A stretch of DNA of 64,000 nt from Serratia nevei. Its GTDB lineage: Bacteria; Pseudomonadota; Gammaproteobacteria; Enterobacterales; Enterobacteriaceae. A program made the translations under genes and the position numbers. Positions within the stretch are counted from its first letter, which is position 1, and each line of letters starts with the position of its first letter. Shown one piece after another: positions 55,059-63,868 of the stretch. Under the pieces are notes generated by a model that saw nothing but the letters and a program-made list of their open reading frames with translations, was not told the origin of the DNA and did not search any database. The DNA is taken from assembly GCF_024160145.1 (NCBI RefSeq), contig NZ_JAMYWQ010000020.1:1-64000 (forward strand), in the 5' to 3' direction.

Positions 55059-56275
55059 CATTCATCTCCTCGCGAGTACAGGCGCACGCCCTGGCGAAAG
55101 GCCTGCAGGGCTTCTGCCGTCAATTCGGTGCTGGCGGCCCAGCCGTCTGTACCGGTTTCGAATACCGCCGCCACCGGTTCAGCCTTGCCAGTTAGGGTAA
55201 AGCGTGCCAGATAGCGACGGCGTACAACCGCGCGCTGCAGTGCCTGTAACCAAACCACCTGCGCCCATATCTCATCAGGTGCCAGGATAGCCTGCGCGAG
55301 CAGCTGCAGACGCTCTGCAGGTTCAGCCATCTGACCCTCGCCATCGCGAGCGGCGAACATCTCAGGCCCGATCGCAATGCGTTGACCTGCTGCATCACGA
55401 AACGCCGCTGGTGTATTGGATCTCGCGCCAAACGCCTGCAGGAAGCTGTCAATGGCATTCCCACGCCAGGGCTCTGCTGGCGCGGGTTGAGGCGCTGGCA
55501 ACGGTATCTCAGCGCTGGCCGTTGCAGCATCCGGCGGCTCCGGTGCCGCCGGTTCTCCGCCTCGCGGGGACGGCACCTGGCTGAAAAATTTACTGCGGCC
55601 GGGGGTATGCTCAAAGCCGGGGTCAATGCCCTCGGGCACAAAGACCGTGCGGGGACCGCCAGGGCTGCGCTGTCCGATAGTCCGCTCGACGAATCGCACC
55701 GGCGGCGCAGTGTCCGGCCCGTCTTTGCCCATTCGCGTCAGGTCATCTTCCGTGCGGGCAATCACGCCGCACTGACACCCCCAGGCGTTGATCGGGAAAT
55801 GGGCCACCCACCACGGGTCATCCCAGCGCAACACCATCCCGTCCCAGGCCAGGTGCTCCTCGCGCGGTTCCTCGACGGCGTCGCTGTGGACATACTCCCA
55901 GTAGGGGTGGGAATCCCGCATGGCCATCAGCTGCTGGTAGCGACCGGCCATATACGATGACCGGAGATTGGTTTCGTAAATGACGCGGGAGCGCCATTCA
56001 AAACCACCGTTATAGCTCCAGCCGTAACGCGCGACGATGCTGGCAAAGCCTTTACGGAAGTCGGCAAGCGTACGCCCCTCGGCGATGGCGCGTTCAACCG
56101 CCTGGCGAAAGTCCGCCAGCAGATCGTCGCGGTTGGCACCGGCCACCATAAACTCGTTGTCATGCTCGGCACCGTAAACATCCGTCCAGGCATCAGTCTT
56201 GGTGTTGAGCTTACGTCGGAAAAAGGCAAGCTGCTCGCGGAACGGCAGCGAGCCGTAGGCAACATTACCGGCCAT
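55058..56275 (-). CDS. Phage head morphogenesis protein (Mu gpF-like)
   Basis: 405 aa. SPP1_gp7/Mu F domain: WTDVYGAEHDNEFMVAGAN, LADFRKGFASIVARYGWSYNGG, ETNLRSSYMAGRYQQL, HLAWDGMVLRWDDPWWVAHFPINAWGCQCGV. Minor head protein bound to the portal. C-terminal MuF-COOH-like extension is Ala/Pro-rich. Overlaps the portal gene by 11 bp. Confidence 0.9.
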   Translation of the reverse strand: MAGNVAYGSLPFREQLAFFRRKLNTKTDAWTDVYGAEHDNEFMVAGANRDDLLADFRQAVERAIAEGRTLADFRKGFASIVARYGWSYNGGFEWRSRVIYETNLRSSYMAGRYQQLMAMRDSHPYWEYVHSDAVEEPREEHLAWDGMVLRWDDPWWVAHFPINAWGCQCGVIARTEDDLTRMGKDGPDTAPPVRFVERTIGQRSPGGPRTVFVPEGIDPGFEHTPGRSKFFSQVPSPRGGEPAAPEPPDAATASAEIPLPAPQPAPAEPWRGNAIDSFLQAFGARSNTPAAFRDAAGQRIAIGPEMFAARDGEGQMAEPAERLQLLAQAILAPDEIWAQVVWLQALQRAVVRRRYLARFTLTGKAEPVAAVFETGTDGWAASTELTAEALQAFRQGVRLYSRGDE

Positions 56276-57776
56276 TCATTTCCTCCAGCAGTTCATAGCG
56301 TCCCGCCAGCGCGGCGGCAGACATCGCCTGCGCCATCACCTCGGCGTACTGTTCCAGGTCCATGTCCGGCAACAGTTTATCCAGGCCGTCGCGCAGTGCC
56401 TCGAGCGACTCGGCATCATCAACCAACTGCTGCAGCTGCGCCATCCAGGTGTCGGTCACCGGGGTTAACTCACGATTAAGCCGTTCGGCCATTGCGGCCG
56501 GAGCATCCGGGCTATGCGTATGTTCGGCAAACTCGGCACTGGATGGCCGGGCCGCCGGTACCGCCGGGGCAACGGCCGGTTTCGGCTCCCACTCGCCGCC
56601 ATAGGTTTCCTGGGTGCTGGCCAGCGTTGGGCGGAATCCGGTGGTTTCGCTGATGGATTTGTCACGCTCTGCGCGCGATGCCAGGTCTTCTGGATCATCG
56701 AACACGCGGGAGACCATAGGTACGGCAGCGCCGGGGAAATTGAACTCGGTCAGCCATTTGCCCGGACCACGGTTCCACGATTCGCAGATCACATCCGCAT
56801 CGGATTTGGCGATCGACGTGAGGATTTTGTCCTGCAGAGACTCGTCGCCGCCGATGCCCTTTGACGCACCGCCAGAGCTGGAAATCTGCCCGACCACTAC
56901 TCGCCGGATGGCCTCATTCATGGCGTTATACATCGCCTGGTAATCGGCAGCGCCTGAGCGCGATGCGCCCAGCATTTCTATCGCCATACCCTCAGGCATG
57001 ATGACGCCACTGTCTGTGGAGATGGCGCGCGTCAGCGCCAACAGGTTGCGTTTCTGCTCCGGTGTTGCGCCCTCCGGATGCTTGCCCGCGACGGTCGGCA
57101 TACCGAATTTGTCCAGGAAGATCAGCCAGAACTTGATATCGTTGCGTTTGAAAAAGGTTGGCCAGTACAACCAATGCGCGAGCCCCATGCCGTAGGGCTC
57201 GTCGTCATGGTCAGCGCCGGTCGAGAATGACCAGAAGTATGGGGCCGGGCACGGTTCGCCGATCGCCATATTCTGCGGTGTCAGCAACCGCAGCTCGCCT
57301 TTCGGGTTAAATCGGAACCGTCTGCGGTCGCGCACCTTGACTTCGTCGACCCATAGCAGGTTGTCGCGCACGCCATAAATCAGTTCGGCGACGGCGTAGC
57401 CATAGAAAACGCCGTAGTGCATGAGGCGAGTAATGCGGTCAAACCCCAGCGAATCGATCTGCTGGCGCATGGCGTCGGCGGCTTCGATATCAACCGGCCG
57501 TTCGCCACCGGCTTCGACCTTGATCTCGCGGGAGATCAACGCATCCTGGCGCTGGGTGAACGCCGATTTCACCTCCTCATCGCTCAGTACCTCGCGGTAA
57601 ATCTTGAGGTCCGGTGCTCCGCGACTCTGCAGGACACTGTCGTCGGCCAATGCCAGCGACCCTACCCAGGGGCGAGTAATATCGCGGCCATCACCAGTAG
57701 CCGCAATTTCCTGGCCTAAATTCGGCTTGGTCTGTTTACTGCCCAGTGTGCCCTTGATCTTCCCCCAAATGCTCAT
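56265..57776 (-). CDS. Portal protein (DUF935, Mu gp29-like)
   Basis: 503 aa. DUF935 blocks DLKIYREVLSDEEVKSAFTQRQDAL, GVFYGYAVAELIYGVRDN and KFWLIFLDKFGMPTVAGKHP. Forms the dodecameric entry ring for DNA. Starts on the terminase stop (ATGA). Confidence 0.92.
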   Translation of the reverse strand: MSIWGKIKGTLGSKQTKPNLGQEIAATGDGRDITRPWVGSLALADDSVLQSRGAPDLKIYREVLSDEEVKSAFTQRQDALISREIKVEAGGERPVDIEAADAMRQQIDSLGFDRITRLMHYGVFYGYAVAELIYGVRDNLLWVDEVKVRDRRRFRFNPKGELRLLTPQNMAIGEPCPAPYFWSFSTGADHDDEPYGMGLAHWLYWPTFFKRNDIKFWLIFLDKFGMPTVAGKHPEGATPEQKRNLLALTRAISTDSGVIMPEGMAIEMLGASRSGAADYQAMYNAMNEAIRRVVVGQISSSGGASKGIGGDESLQDKILTSIAKSDADVICESWNRGPGKWLTEFNFPGAAVPMVSRVFDDPEDLASRAERDKSISETTGFRPTLASTQETYGGEWEPKPAVAPAVPAARPSSAEFAEHTHSPDAPAAMAERLNRELTPVTDTWMAQLQQLVDDAESLEALRDGLDKLLPDMDLEQYAEVMAQAMSAAALAGRYELLEEMNGR

Positions 57777-59452
57777 ATAAACCCTCCAAAGTCATTCATG
57801 CCGCGCACCGTGCCGAATCCGGTTTCTGTCAGTTCACCGCCACCACTGGAGCCATAGCCCGACAGCACCTGATAAACCGGCCGCGCGCCGGCGGATTCAA
57901 AGGCGATCTCCGCCGCCAGGTTGAGCGCAGCATAGTTGCCCAGGCAACCGGCAATGGCCGAATCGCCGTGGCGCACCAGTTCCGGGTCTTTCAGGTCTTT
58001 TTTCTCCAGGCGTGCCACCATCGGCACACCGTCGATGTTCTCCACGGTTCGCAGATCCTGCGCGACGTTTTCATCACGAGGCAGGGTTATCATGCTGTCC
58101 TCGAACAGGCTGGTGAATTTTGGCATCCAGATGCCGTACCACTGACGGCTCAGGGTGATTTCGGCAATACGCGGGCGGCCGTAACGGTCAGCAGTATATT
58201 CAGCCAGCACCATACCCGGCCCGGTGGCATCAATCGCACCGCCGGATTGCCGTGGCAGATGGTCGATGAACCAGAACAATATCTGCTGCTGGAGTGCGGA
58301 CGGGACGTTGTTCAGCTCCAGGAGGAACGGGACATCGCGACGCAGGTTCTGTGTGATGGCCACTGGCATGATGGAGGAAAAGTGCCTGTGACGGGCAAAG
58401 TCCATGCCGAATACATGCCGCCATTCGGGATTCAGGGTCGCTACCATCACAGGGCGCAACTCACGGTCAATCCATTCATTGCCCCATGCGGTTCGGTCAG
58501 TCTCGGTCATATTGATAAATTCATCATCCAGCGCGAGACGTATCACCGGACGCTCCTCCGGCATGGCCCGCTCAATCCAGACGCCGGGAATACACACGCC
58601 GTTGCCGTCGCGCGGGATAGCATCCAGCTCCTCGCGCATTGCTGCTTTACGCGGGCCATAGGCGTTGCGGATGCGGTTATACCAGGCCTCTTTCCCTTCA
58701 ATAGTGGCTACTTCACCTTTCATGGCGCACGAGCGCTCGTAGAGTCCGTTGGCCACGGCATCATCGAACGTGACGGTAAACACCGCCGCATCATTGCCAT
58801 AGCGTCCGGCTTCAATGTCAGTACATAACTGATTGAACGCGTTATTTTTGCCGTTATGCGAACTGATGATGACGATACGCCCGCCCCAGATCAGCAGTGC
58901 GGTCGCTGCATCCAACACGCCCTGAACGTCTTGGTGGAATGCCGCCTCGTCGATAATGACCACGCCCTGCAGGCCGCGAATATTGGCCGGACGAGAGGAC
59001 AGCGCCGCCACTTGAAACCCGCTGGCGAATCGCACGCGGTAGGCGGTGATTTGACGCGTATTCCCCTTATCGTCCTGGTCGTCGAACAGAAATTCCTCGA
59101 TGGAGGACACCGCATCGGCCTGTTGCGCTGCGATAACGCGAGCAAACTTGGCGACATAGCCAATAAACTCCAGCCCCTTTTCTTTTGTATCCCCGATGTA
59201 ATAGACGTTGTCGCCGCCAGCCGCTTTCTGCGCACCGGCAATCAGGGTGGAGTTGAGCCCCCAGGCAAAAGTGATGCCTGTCCGACGGCCCTTGGGGATG
59301 GCTAGAATGGAGACATCGTGCTTGAGGCACTCCACCTGGTGAGCCATCAGCACCCCGTCAGCAAACGGGTTGAAGTTGAACGGGATTTCCCTGGCGCGGG
59401 CAGGCAACTCGTCCCACTCAACATTGCGAACTGTAGATGCCAGCGGTTTCAT
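57773..59452 (-). CDS. Large terminase subunit (Mu gp28-like)
   Basis: 559 aa ATPase/nuclease that packages DNA. Adenine/P-loop-like segment ILAIPKGRRTGITFAWG near residues 50-65, Walker B VVIIDEAAFHQD (about 165-175), coupling motif VIISSHNGKNNAF, and RNase H-like nuclease Asp in VFGMDFARHRHFS. ATG at 59452 overlaps the stop of the small terminase gene (TGATG). Confidence 0.94.
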   Translation of the reverse strand: MKPLASTVRNVEWDELPARAREIPFNFNPFADGVLMAHQVECLKHDVSILAIPKGRRTGITFAWGLNSTLIAGAQKAAGGDNVYYIGDTKEKGLEFIGYVAKFARVIAAQQADAVSSIEEFLFDDQDDKGNTRQITAYRVRFASGFQVAALSSRPANIRGLQGVVIIDEAAFHQDVQGVLDAATALLIWGGRIVIISSHNGKNNAFNQLCTDIEAGRYGNDAAVFTVTFDDAVANGLYERSCAMKGEVATIEGKEAWYNRIRNAYGPRKAAMREELDAIPRDGNGVCIPGVWIERAMPEERPVIRLALDDEFINMTETDRTAWGNEWIDRELRPVMVATLNPEWRHVFGMDFARHRHFSSIMPVAITQNLRRDVPFLLELNNVPSALQQQILFWFIDHLPRQSGGAIDATGPGMVLAEYTADRYGRPRIAEITLSRQWYGIWMPKFTSLFEDSMITLPRDENVAQDLRTVENIDGVPMVARLEKKDLKDPELVRHGDSAIAGCLGNYAALNLAAEIAFESAGARPVYQVLSGYGSSGGGELTETGFGTVRGMNDFGGFI

Positions 59453-60003
59453 CACTTGATCCCCAGGAATTTTTCACGCCAGAATTGCACCTGGTCCTCG
59501 CTCAGACCCTGTGCGGTAGCGACTTTCTCCAGATTCGCCTCCTGCTCCTGCAGCAGACGTTCGCGGGCGGCACGCTCAATCTGCTGGCGCTCCTGCAGTG
59601 ACTCCTTACGCGCCTGCAGGACGTCTTTCGCTGCTCGCGCCAGGTGGCGCACGGTATCGATATCCGTTTCCGGCTGCTCCAGCGCGGCAAAGGTGGCATG
59701 AGAGGTGAGCGTCGTTACGGCCTGAACCATCAGCGCACCGGCGCGTTCGTCCGGGTTCTCACCCAGCTCACTCACCAGCAGGCGAGCCATCTGGTCCTGC
59801 TCACGCATGCGGCCGACCATCTCGCCGAACGATTGTTTATAGCGGCCCAGCGCGCTGCGGCTCGGGGTTTCATCCGTATCAGGGAAGTGCTGGCGAATAT
59901 CCTCCAGCAGCTCATCCAGCGTCAGCTGGTCCTCGCGCAGACGGCGTTCGATATGCGCCCGGACGTCGGTCGGCAGTTTGTGGATGGTAGATTTACGGCC
60001 CAT
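59452..60003 (-). CDS. Small terminase-like protein (DUF3486, Mu gp27)
   Basis: 183 aa from MGRKSTIHKLPTDVRAHIERRL at 60003. N-terminal HTH-like half recognises DNA in this family; C-terminal coiled coil (AAKDVLQARKESLQERQQIE). The frame is open to 60186 but that part overlaps the preceding gene and has no match. Confidence 0.9.
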   Translation of the reverse strand: MGRKSTIHKLPTDVRAHIERRLREDQLTLDELLEDIRQHFPDTDETPSRSALGRYKQSFGEMVGRMREQDQMARLLVSELGENPDERAGALMVQAVTTLTSHATFAALEQPETDIDTVRHLARAAKDVLQARKESLQERQQIERAARERLLQEQEANLEKVATAQGLSEDQVQFWREKFLGIK

Positions 60004-60004
60004 C

Positions 60005-60301
60005 TCAGCCTCCCGCGCCAGGGCGTTTGACGCCGTGGACAATGGCGCGCCCGGCAGCGACGTCGGCACCGCGCTCGGTGAGGCGTGCGACCAGCACGGT
60101 CTCGATATCGTCGATACGCACCAGCCCCTGTTCCTCCAGCCAACGCAGCTCTGTCTTGACCTGGTCACGGCTCGGAGCATGGCCATAGCGCGTCAACGCC
60201 TGGTAAATCACCGAACTGTTGGAGCTGTAGCTCGGCATCTCGGCAAGAAAGCGCAATATGACCAGGCGCTGGTCTTCACGCAGGAAGTCGGCAAAACTCA
60301 T
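60005..60301 (-). CDS. Winged-helix phage protein (Mu gp26-like)
   Basis: 98 aa. ADFLREDQRLVILRFLAEMPSYSSN, VIYQALTRYGHAPSRDQVKTELRWLEEQGLVRI is a winged-helix (ArsR-like) pattern conserved at this position in Mu-like phages. Role unknown, perhaps in packaging initiation. Confidence 0.85.
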   Translation of the reverse strand: MSFADFLREDQRLVILRFLAEMPSYSSNSSVIYQALTRYGHAPSRDQVKTELRWLEEQGLVRIDDIETVLVARLTERGADVAAGRAIVHGVKRPGAGG

Positions 60302-60312
60302 GGTGTCCTCCG

Positions 60313-60615
60313 TTATTTCTTCTGCAGCAGATAGGCTTCGATGTTCTCGGTTCGCCGATAGGTCGCGGCCATCTGCTCTTGCATCCCATGCATCTGTGCC
60401 TCAGCGCGGCTCAGCTTGCTGATGAGTTCGGTGATCTGCGACTGGGTCGGTACCTGTTTCACCTGCGCTTCCAGCGTGGTGATGCGGGTGCGCAACTCCA
60501 GCAGCTCTTTTTGGCTGGCCGATTGACGGCCAATCAGCCAGGTATAAACGCCGACGACGGCCATCACTGCCCATTGCAGAAATGCCCAGTCAAAACGCAG
60601 TTCATCAATTGCCAC
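60313..60615 (-). CDS. DUF2730 protein (Mu gp25-like)
   Basis: 100 aa. One N-terminal membrane helix (FDWAFLQWAVMAVVGVYTWLIG) and a coiled coil (ELLELRTRITTLEAQVKQV). GTG at 60615 is chosen: AAGGGGG lies 5 nt upstream and overlaps the Rz1 stop. An ATG at 60663 lies within Rz1 and adds an unmatched leader. Confidence 0.85.
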   Translation of the reverse strand: MAIDELRFDWAFLQWAVMAVVGVYTWLIGRQSASQKELLELRTRITTLEAQVKQVPTQSQITELISKLSRAEAQMHGMQEQMAATYRRTENIEAYLLQKK

Positions 60616-60883
60616 AACTACCCCCTTGAATACATTGAATGATGTTTGCCAGACGACCGGCACACAGGCCGTACTGGTCGTAAACCGTTTTCAGCGCGAC
60701 GGCGGCGGCGTCGGCGCTGTTATCGCCCGGCAGCGCCGGTGGTGGGCACCGTACCGCCAATTCGGCTGGCAATACCGTTTGTTGCGGCGGCAGCAGCACG
60801 CTGCTGGGCGGCGGCGAGTTGCTGCATGACGTCAGCGTCAAACTCGCAATTAACGCGACGAGCGGCGGTTTTTTTGAGGGCAT
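60605..60883 (-). CDS. Rz1-like outer-membrane spanin lipoprotein
   Basis: 92 aa, wholly or mostly embedded in the Rz frame in another register. Signal peptide with lipobox LTSC (MPSKKPPLVALIASLTLTSC), then a Pro-rich segment SPPPSSVLLPP. The o-spanin pairs with Rz to fuse the two membranes in the last step of lysis. Confidence 0.85.
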   Translation of the reverse strand: MPSKKPPLVALIASLTLTSCSNSPPPSSVLLPPQQTVLPAELAVRCPPPALPGDNSADAAAVALKTVYDQYGLCAGRLANIIQCIQGGSCGN

Positions 60884-61151
60884 CGCGGATCTCCCGAGTG
60901 GATTGGTCATCAGCTGCAGCACGGTCGGCGATTTGCTGCGCCAGCTGCTGGCTGGCGGCGTTGGCTTGCGCCGTCAGCTCTTTGGCACCGGCAATAAACT
61001 GGTTGAGGACGTCAGCAGCTTGGCGGGTCTGGCTTCGGGAACATTCCAGGCGCGCATCCGCCATCCCTTGCTTGCGGCCAGCCTCGAATCCCCCCCAAAC
61101 GATCACGCCCCAGATGGCATAGCGAGCAATGAACTTCAGCCAGTCACTCAT
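60720..61151 (-). CDS. Rz-like inner-membrane spanin
   Basis: 143 aa from MSDWLKFIARYAIWGVIVWGGFEAG at 61151, overlapping the lysin stop (ATGAGTGA). N-terminal membrane anchor and a long coiled coil (NQFIAGAKELTAQANAASQQLAQQIADRAA). i-spanin partner of the nested Rz1. Confidence 0.85.
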   Translation of the reverse strand: MSDWLKFIARYAIWGVIVWGGFEAGRKQGMADARLECSRSQTRQAADVLNQFIAGAKELTAQANAASQQLAQQIADRAAADDQSTREIRDALKKTAARRVNCEFDADVMQQLAAAQQRAAAAATNGIASRIGGTVPTTGAAGR

Positions 61152-61758
61152 GGCAGACCCCCGAGCCCCAGCCAGCCCGCTCATAGAGCGGTTGCCACGC
61201 GTAAATGATGCGAGTTGGGTAGCCCCGGTTCTCACGGAAATTGGCGGCGGAGCGCCCGGCGTTCACGCTCTCGACCACGTTCCAGTAGCGTCCGGCGTCC
61301 AGGCCACGCGAGGCCGCCAGCTTACGGTCGCGTTGCACCCAGCCCAACCCGCCGTTGTAGGCCGAGAGCACATAAGCCCAGCGGTCGCACTCGGTCGCTG
61401 CAGTGATGCGGTCATAGTGCCAGCGGTCATAGGTCACCAGCGCCCGCATCGCCCAAGACGGGTTCAACGGCTGGTTATCACCGAGGGTTTTGGGGTAGAT
61501 GCCCGCAATCCAGCCAGCCGTCGCAGGCATAAACTGCGCCAACCCGAGCGCACCAACAGGCGATTTTGCCGTGGCGCGCCAGGTCGACTCCTGATGGATT
61601 TGACCGGCGAACGTCGCCACCGGCGCATCTAGCCCCCAGACCACGCGAGCATTGCGGGTCAGTTCGCGCTGATATTGCCGCGCATCCTCAGGGATAGCAG
61701 CGGCCACCGGGTGGCAGGCGCTGAGCAGCAGAAACAGGCCAGATAACAGGCATCGCAT
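61144..61758 (-). CDS. Phage lysin: SLT-type lytic transglycosylase
   Basis: 204 aa from MRCLLSGLFLLLSACHPVAAA at 61758. SLT fold: GQIHQESTWRATAKSPVGALGLAQFMPATA contains the catalytic Glu, and VLSAYNGGLGWVQRD is the third motif. The N-terminal segment looks like a signal or signal-anchor peptide with a lipobox-like LSAC, so export may be Sec-dependent rather than only through the holin. Confidence 0.88.
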   Translation of the reverse strand: MRCLLSGLFLLLSACHPVAAAIPEDARQYQRELTRNARVVWGLDAPVATFAGQIHQESTWRATAKSPVGALGLAQFMPATAGWIAGIYPKTLGDNQPLNPSWAMRALVTYDRWHYDRITAATECDRWAYVLSAYNGGLGWVQRDRKLAASRGLDAGRYWNVVESVNAGRSAANFRENRGYPTRIIYAWQPLYERAGWGSGVCHE

Positions 61759-61760
61759 GC

Positions 61761-62129
61761 TTATAGCCCCATCGTGACGCCGATACAAATGGCGGAAACA
61801 ATCAGCGCCCGGCGCAGCAGCACAGCAGCAAACACCAGTTCGTAGCCGGTCGCGACAGGGAACTCCGGTTCGTTGCGTCCAGAGGGGATCGGCGGCTTAC
61901 CCAGGGTATCTTTCCAGTCGTCGATCAGGTAGCTGCCGGGGCTGGCATACGGGAATAGTGCGCGGTCGAGGTGATAGCCGAGAATAGCTGCGATGGACAC
62001 CAGCGATAATTTGTACAGCGTGACGCCGAGCTGCATCGGCGAAACGATAGCGATGGCGAGCAGCAGAACAATGGCAAGGATGATCCAGTTGCGCAGACGC
62101 TGGTGACGCAGGTTTTGCAGTAACGACAT
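61761..62129 (-). CDS. Putative holin
   Basis: 122 aa with 2-3 hydrophobic helices (WIILAIVLLLAIAIVSPMQL, LYKLSLVSIAAILGYHLD, ELVFAAVLLRRALIVSAICIG). First gene of the lysis cassette, directly followed by the lysin. The ribosome site (AGGGAA) lies in the 3' arm of a hairpin. Confidence 0.75.
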   Translation of the reverse strand: MSLLQNLRHQRLRNWIILAIVLLLAIAIVSPMQLGVTLYKLSLVSIAAILGYHLDRALFPYASPGSYLIDDWKDTLGKPPIPSGRNEPEFPVATGYELVFAAVLLRRALIVSAICIGVTMGL

Positions 62130-62133
62130 GGTG

Positions 62134-62169
62134 ATGTTCCCTGTTGATATGTGAATAGACAGGGAACAT
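62134..62169 (-). promoter_or_regulatory. Hairpin enclosing the holin ribosome-binding site
   Basis: Perfect 11-bp inverted repeat ATGTTCCCTGT / ACAGGGAACAT with a 14-nt loop, ending 5 nt before the holin ATG. The AGGGAA Shine-Dalgarno is inside the 3' arm and would be paired in the mRNA. A DNA-level operator is the alternative reading. Confidence 0.7.
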
Positions 62170-62257
62170 TGTGCAATGCAGAGGGTTGGCGAGTAATTTG
62201 CCCTGGGGCAGAAGATACAGGTCTTGTTGGTTCAACAAAGTCTTAGTTGAGCAAGCT

Positions 62258-62695
62258 TTATGACAATACCTTAACTATGTTAAATAGGCGTTTACCTGTT
62301 TGAAAAAGACACAATATCGACATAATAACTAACGCAATGAGTCCCGCCACGAGAATCTCTTGCTGCTTTACTGTCAACATCAGACCGATTAAACAGCACA
62401 AAACCAATACCAGCAAAACTAAACACGTATCGAAAGCATCAGTCATTAGACGTTTATAATGCCCTGTTTTTTGCATGTTTCTTAGCAACGGCTTATCCAG
62501 CAATGATGCCAAAAGAGTGATGGCCGTAATAATGAAACCCAGTAAGGTGGCAAAAACACTGGAAATCGTTGTCATCAAATTTGAAACTGCAGGCGCAGGC
62601 ATGTGGGGTAATTTAAACCAGTAAATCACCGCTATGACAACGCCTACAATCAACTTAATCAATAGGCCCGGAACCCTCAGCTCCAATATACGCAT
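62258..62695 (-). CDS. Membrane protein of a two-gene cargo module
   Basis: 145 aa from ATG 62695, preceded by GGGAGAG inside the end of the upstream gene. About four hydrophobic segments: LLIKLIVGVVIAVIYWF, ISSVFATLLGFIITAITLLAS, TCLVLLVLVLCCLIGLML, ILVAGLIALVIMSILCLF. Overlaps the preceding gene by 41 bp, so the two proteins are made together. I do not recognise the family. Confidence 0.8.
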   Translation of the reverse strand: MRILELRVPGLLIKLIVGVVIAVIYWFKLPHMPAPAVSNLMTTISSVFATLLGFIITAITLLASLLDKPLLRNMQKTGHYKRLMTDAFDTCLVLLVLVLCCLIGLMLTVKQQEILVAGLIALVIMSILCLFQTGKRLFNIVKVLS

Positions 62696-63545
62696 TGATA
62701 CTCTCCCAATTTTCAGCATATGCCGTATCAATCAACCGATACATAGTGCCAGCTGGAGGAAAGCTGGTGTCAGTAACTACCGACTGGGTGGATACTATAC
62801 GATCAGCGATCAAATCAACAGGATGGAGTACGCCATCTGCGTCAAAGACTTCGATGACTGCTTTTTTTGCTCCGAACTCCACCAATTCTTGCATAGCGAA
62901 CTTAACGCTTTGGCGAAGTTTACCATCGCTATCACCGCGCCGAGTATTAATCCCCATGACAATTTGCATCGTATCTGCGCCAGCATCACCTAGTAACTCT
63001 AGTGTTTTCTGACTGAAATCAGTATCTGGGTAGAGGTCTGGGTTACGTGGTCGGGGGATTGTTAGCTGAATCTTTTTCATTCTGATATCCCCCCTCATCA
63101 ACCTGGCAACAGCTTCTTTTTCTAATAGGGGAGCAGCTTTAACTCGGCAGTCAAAGATTGTTGCTAAAAACAGAGAAAACCTGTTAATGCCACAAGCCAT
63201 AAAATTTCTATGCCATCCAACGATATTGTACTGTGGGTAAAACACAAAAAAATTACGCTCAATGATGCCCTCATCTTCCTCTAAGGGGATTGGAGAGGAG
63301 TGTCTTCCTGGGGCGCCCTTATCAGGGATATTAGAGTTACGAAACTTCCTTAACTCACCAACAAATGTCCCGTCTTCTCGTTTTTTAAGCCCCCATATCT
63401 CCCTTGTATAGCCTTCTCGATCAGAAGAACTTGGTGATGTTCCATCGACAACAGATTGGAAAGCAGCAGATAAAGACGCCAGCCTGGCAGATGGTTTAAA
63501 TGATAATTGATAAAACTCAATACGATAATTTTTCACATCACTCAT
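62655..63545 (-). CDS. Cytosolic protein of a two-gene cargo module
   Basis: 296 aa. AAGGAA 8 nt before the ATG. Blocks YRIEFYQLSFKPSARLASLSAAFQ, EGIIERNFFVFYPQYNIVGWHRNFMACGINRF and KLRQSVKFAMQELVEFGAKKAVIEVFD suggest an alpha/beta protein; it resembles the DUF6731-type phage cargo proteins, from memory. No membrane segment. More AT-rich than the late operon. Possible exclusion or defence function by context only. Confidence 0.75.
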   Translation of the reverse strand: MSDVKNYRIEFYQLSFKPSARLASLSAAFQSVVDGTSPSSSDREGYTREIWGLKKREDGTFVGELRKFRNSNIPDKGAPGRHSSPIPLEEDEGIIERNFFVFYPQYNIVGWHRNFMACGINRFSLFLATIFDCRVKAAPLLEKEAVARLMRGDIRMKKIQLTIPRPRNPDLYPDTDFSQKTLELLGDAGADTMQIVMGINTRRGDSDGKLRQSVKFAMQELVEFGAKKAVIEVFDADGVLHPVDLIADRIVSTQSVVTDTSFPPAGTMYRLIDTAYAENWESINAYIGAEGSGPID

Positions 63546-63868
63546 ATAGTTCTTCCTTTCAATACTCTTAATATATTGCCCGAAGGTGTGATCACTTCCG
63601 CATCATTTTTTGAGAACAATTTCTGCCATCCCAGGCAGACAAAAACGTTAAATCATCAGCAATGCCTTTCTGTGCCCAAGGACAGATGACCCCCAACATA
63701 CATCAGATTTAGTGTTGCAAATAGAAAGAGCGGCCTGTTGGGTGCTGGAACACCCAACAGGCCATCAACACCACAGCTACTACCTGTGAGTCGACCCAGG
63801 GCTCAGTCCGTCTCGCGAGACAGATTAAGCCTACTGCATTTTCATCATATGAAAAAGGCTTACAGTTT
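63546..63868. other. Divergent regulatory region between cargo module and methyltransferase
   Basis: About 320 bp. It carries a perfect 13-bp hairpin (63732-63763, GGCCTGTTGGGTG/CACCCAACAGGCC, 6-nt loop), a 12-bp palindrome GTCTCGCGAGAC (63810-63821) and a 7-codon ORF (63849-63872, MKKAYSL) whose stop overlaps the methyltransferase start by ATGA. It must hold promoters for both directions. Confidence 0.6.
63732..63763. repeat. 13-bp perfect inverted repeat
   Basis: Arms GGCCTGTTGGGTG and CACCCAACAGGCC around CTGGAA. No T-run on the plus strand; on the minus strand it is followed by GCTCTTTCTATTT, a poor terminator tail. Could be an attenuator, a terminator or an operator. Confidence 0.85.
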
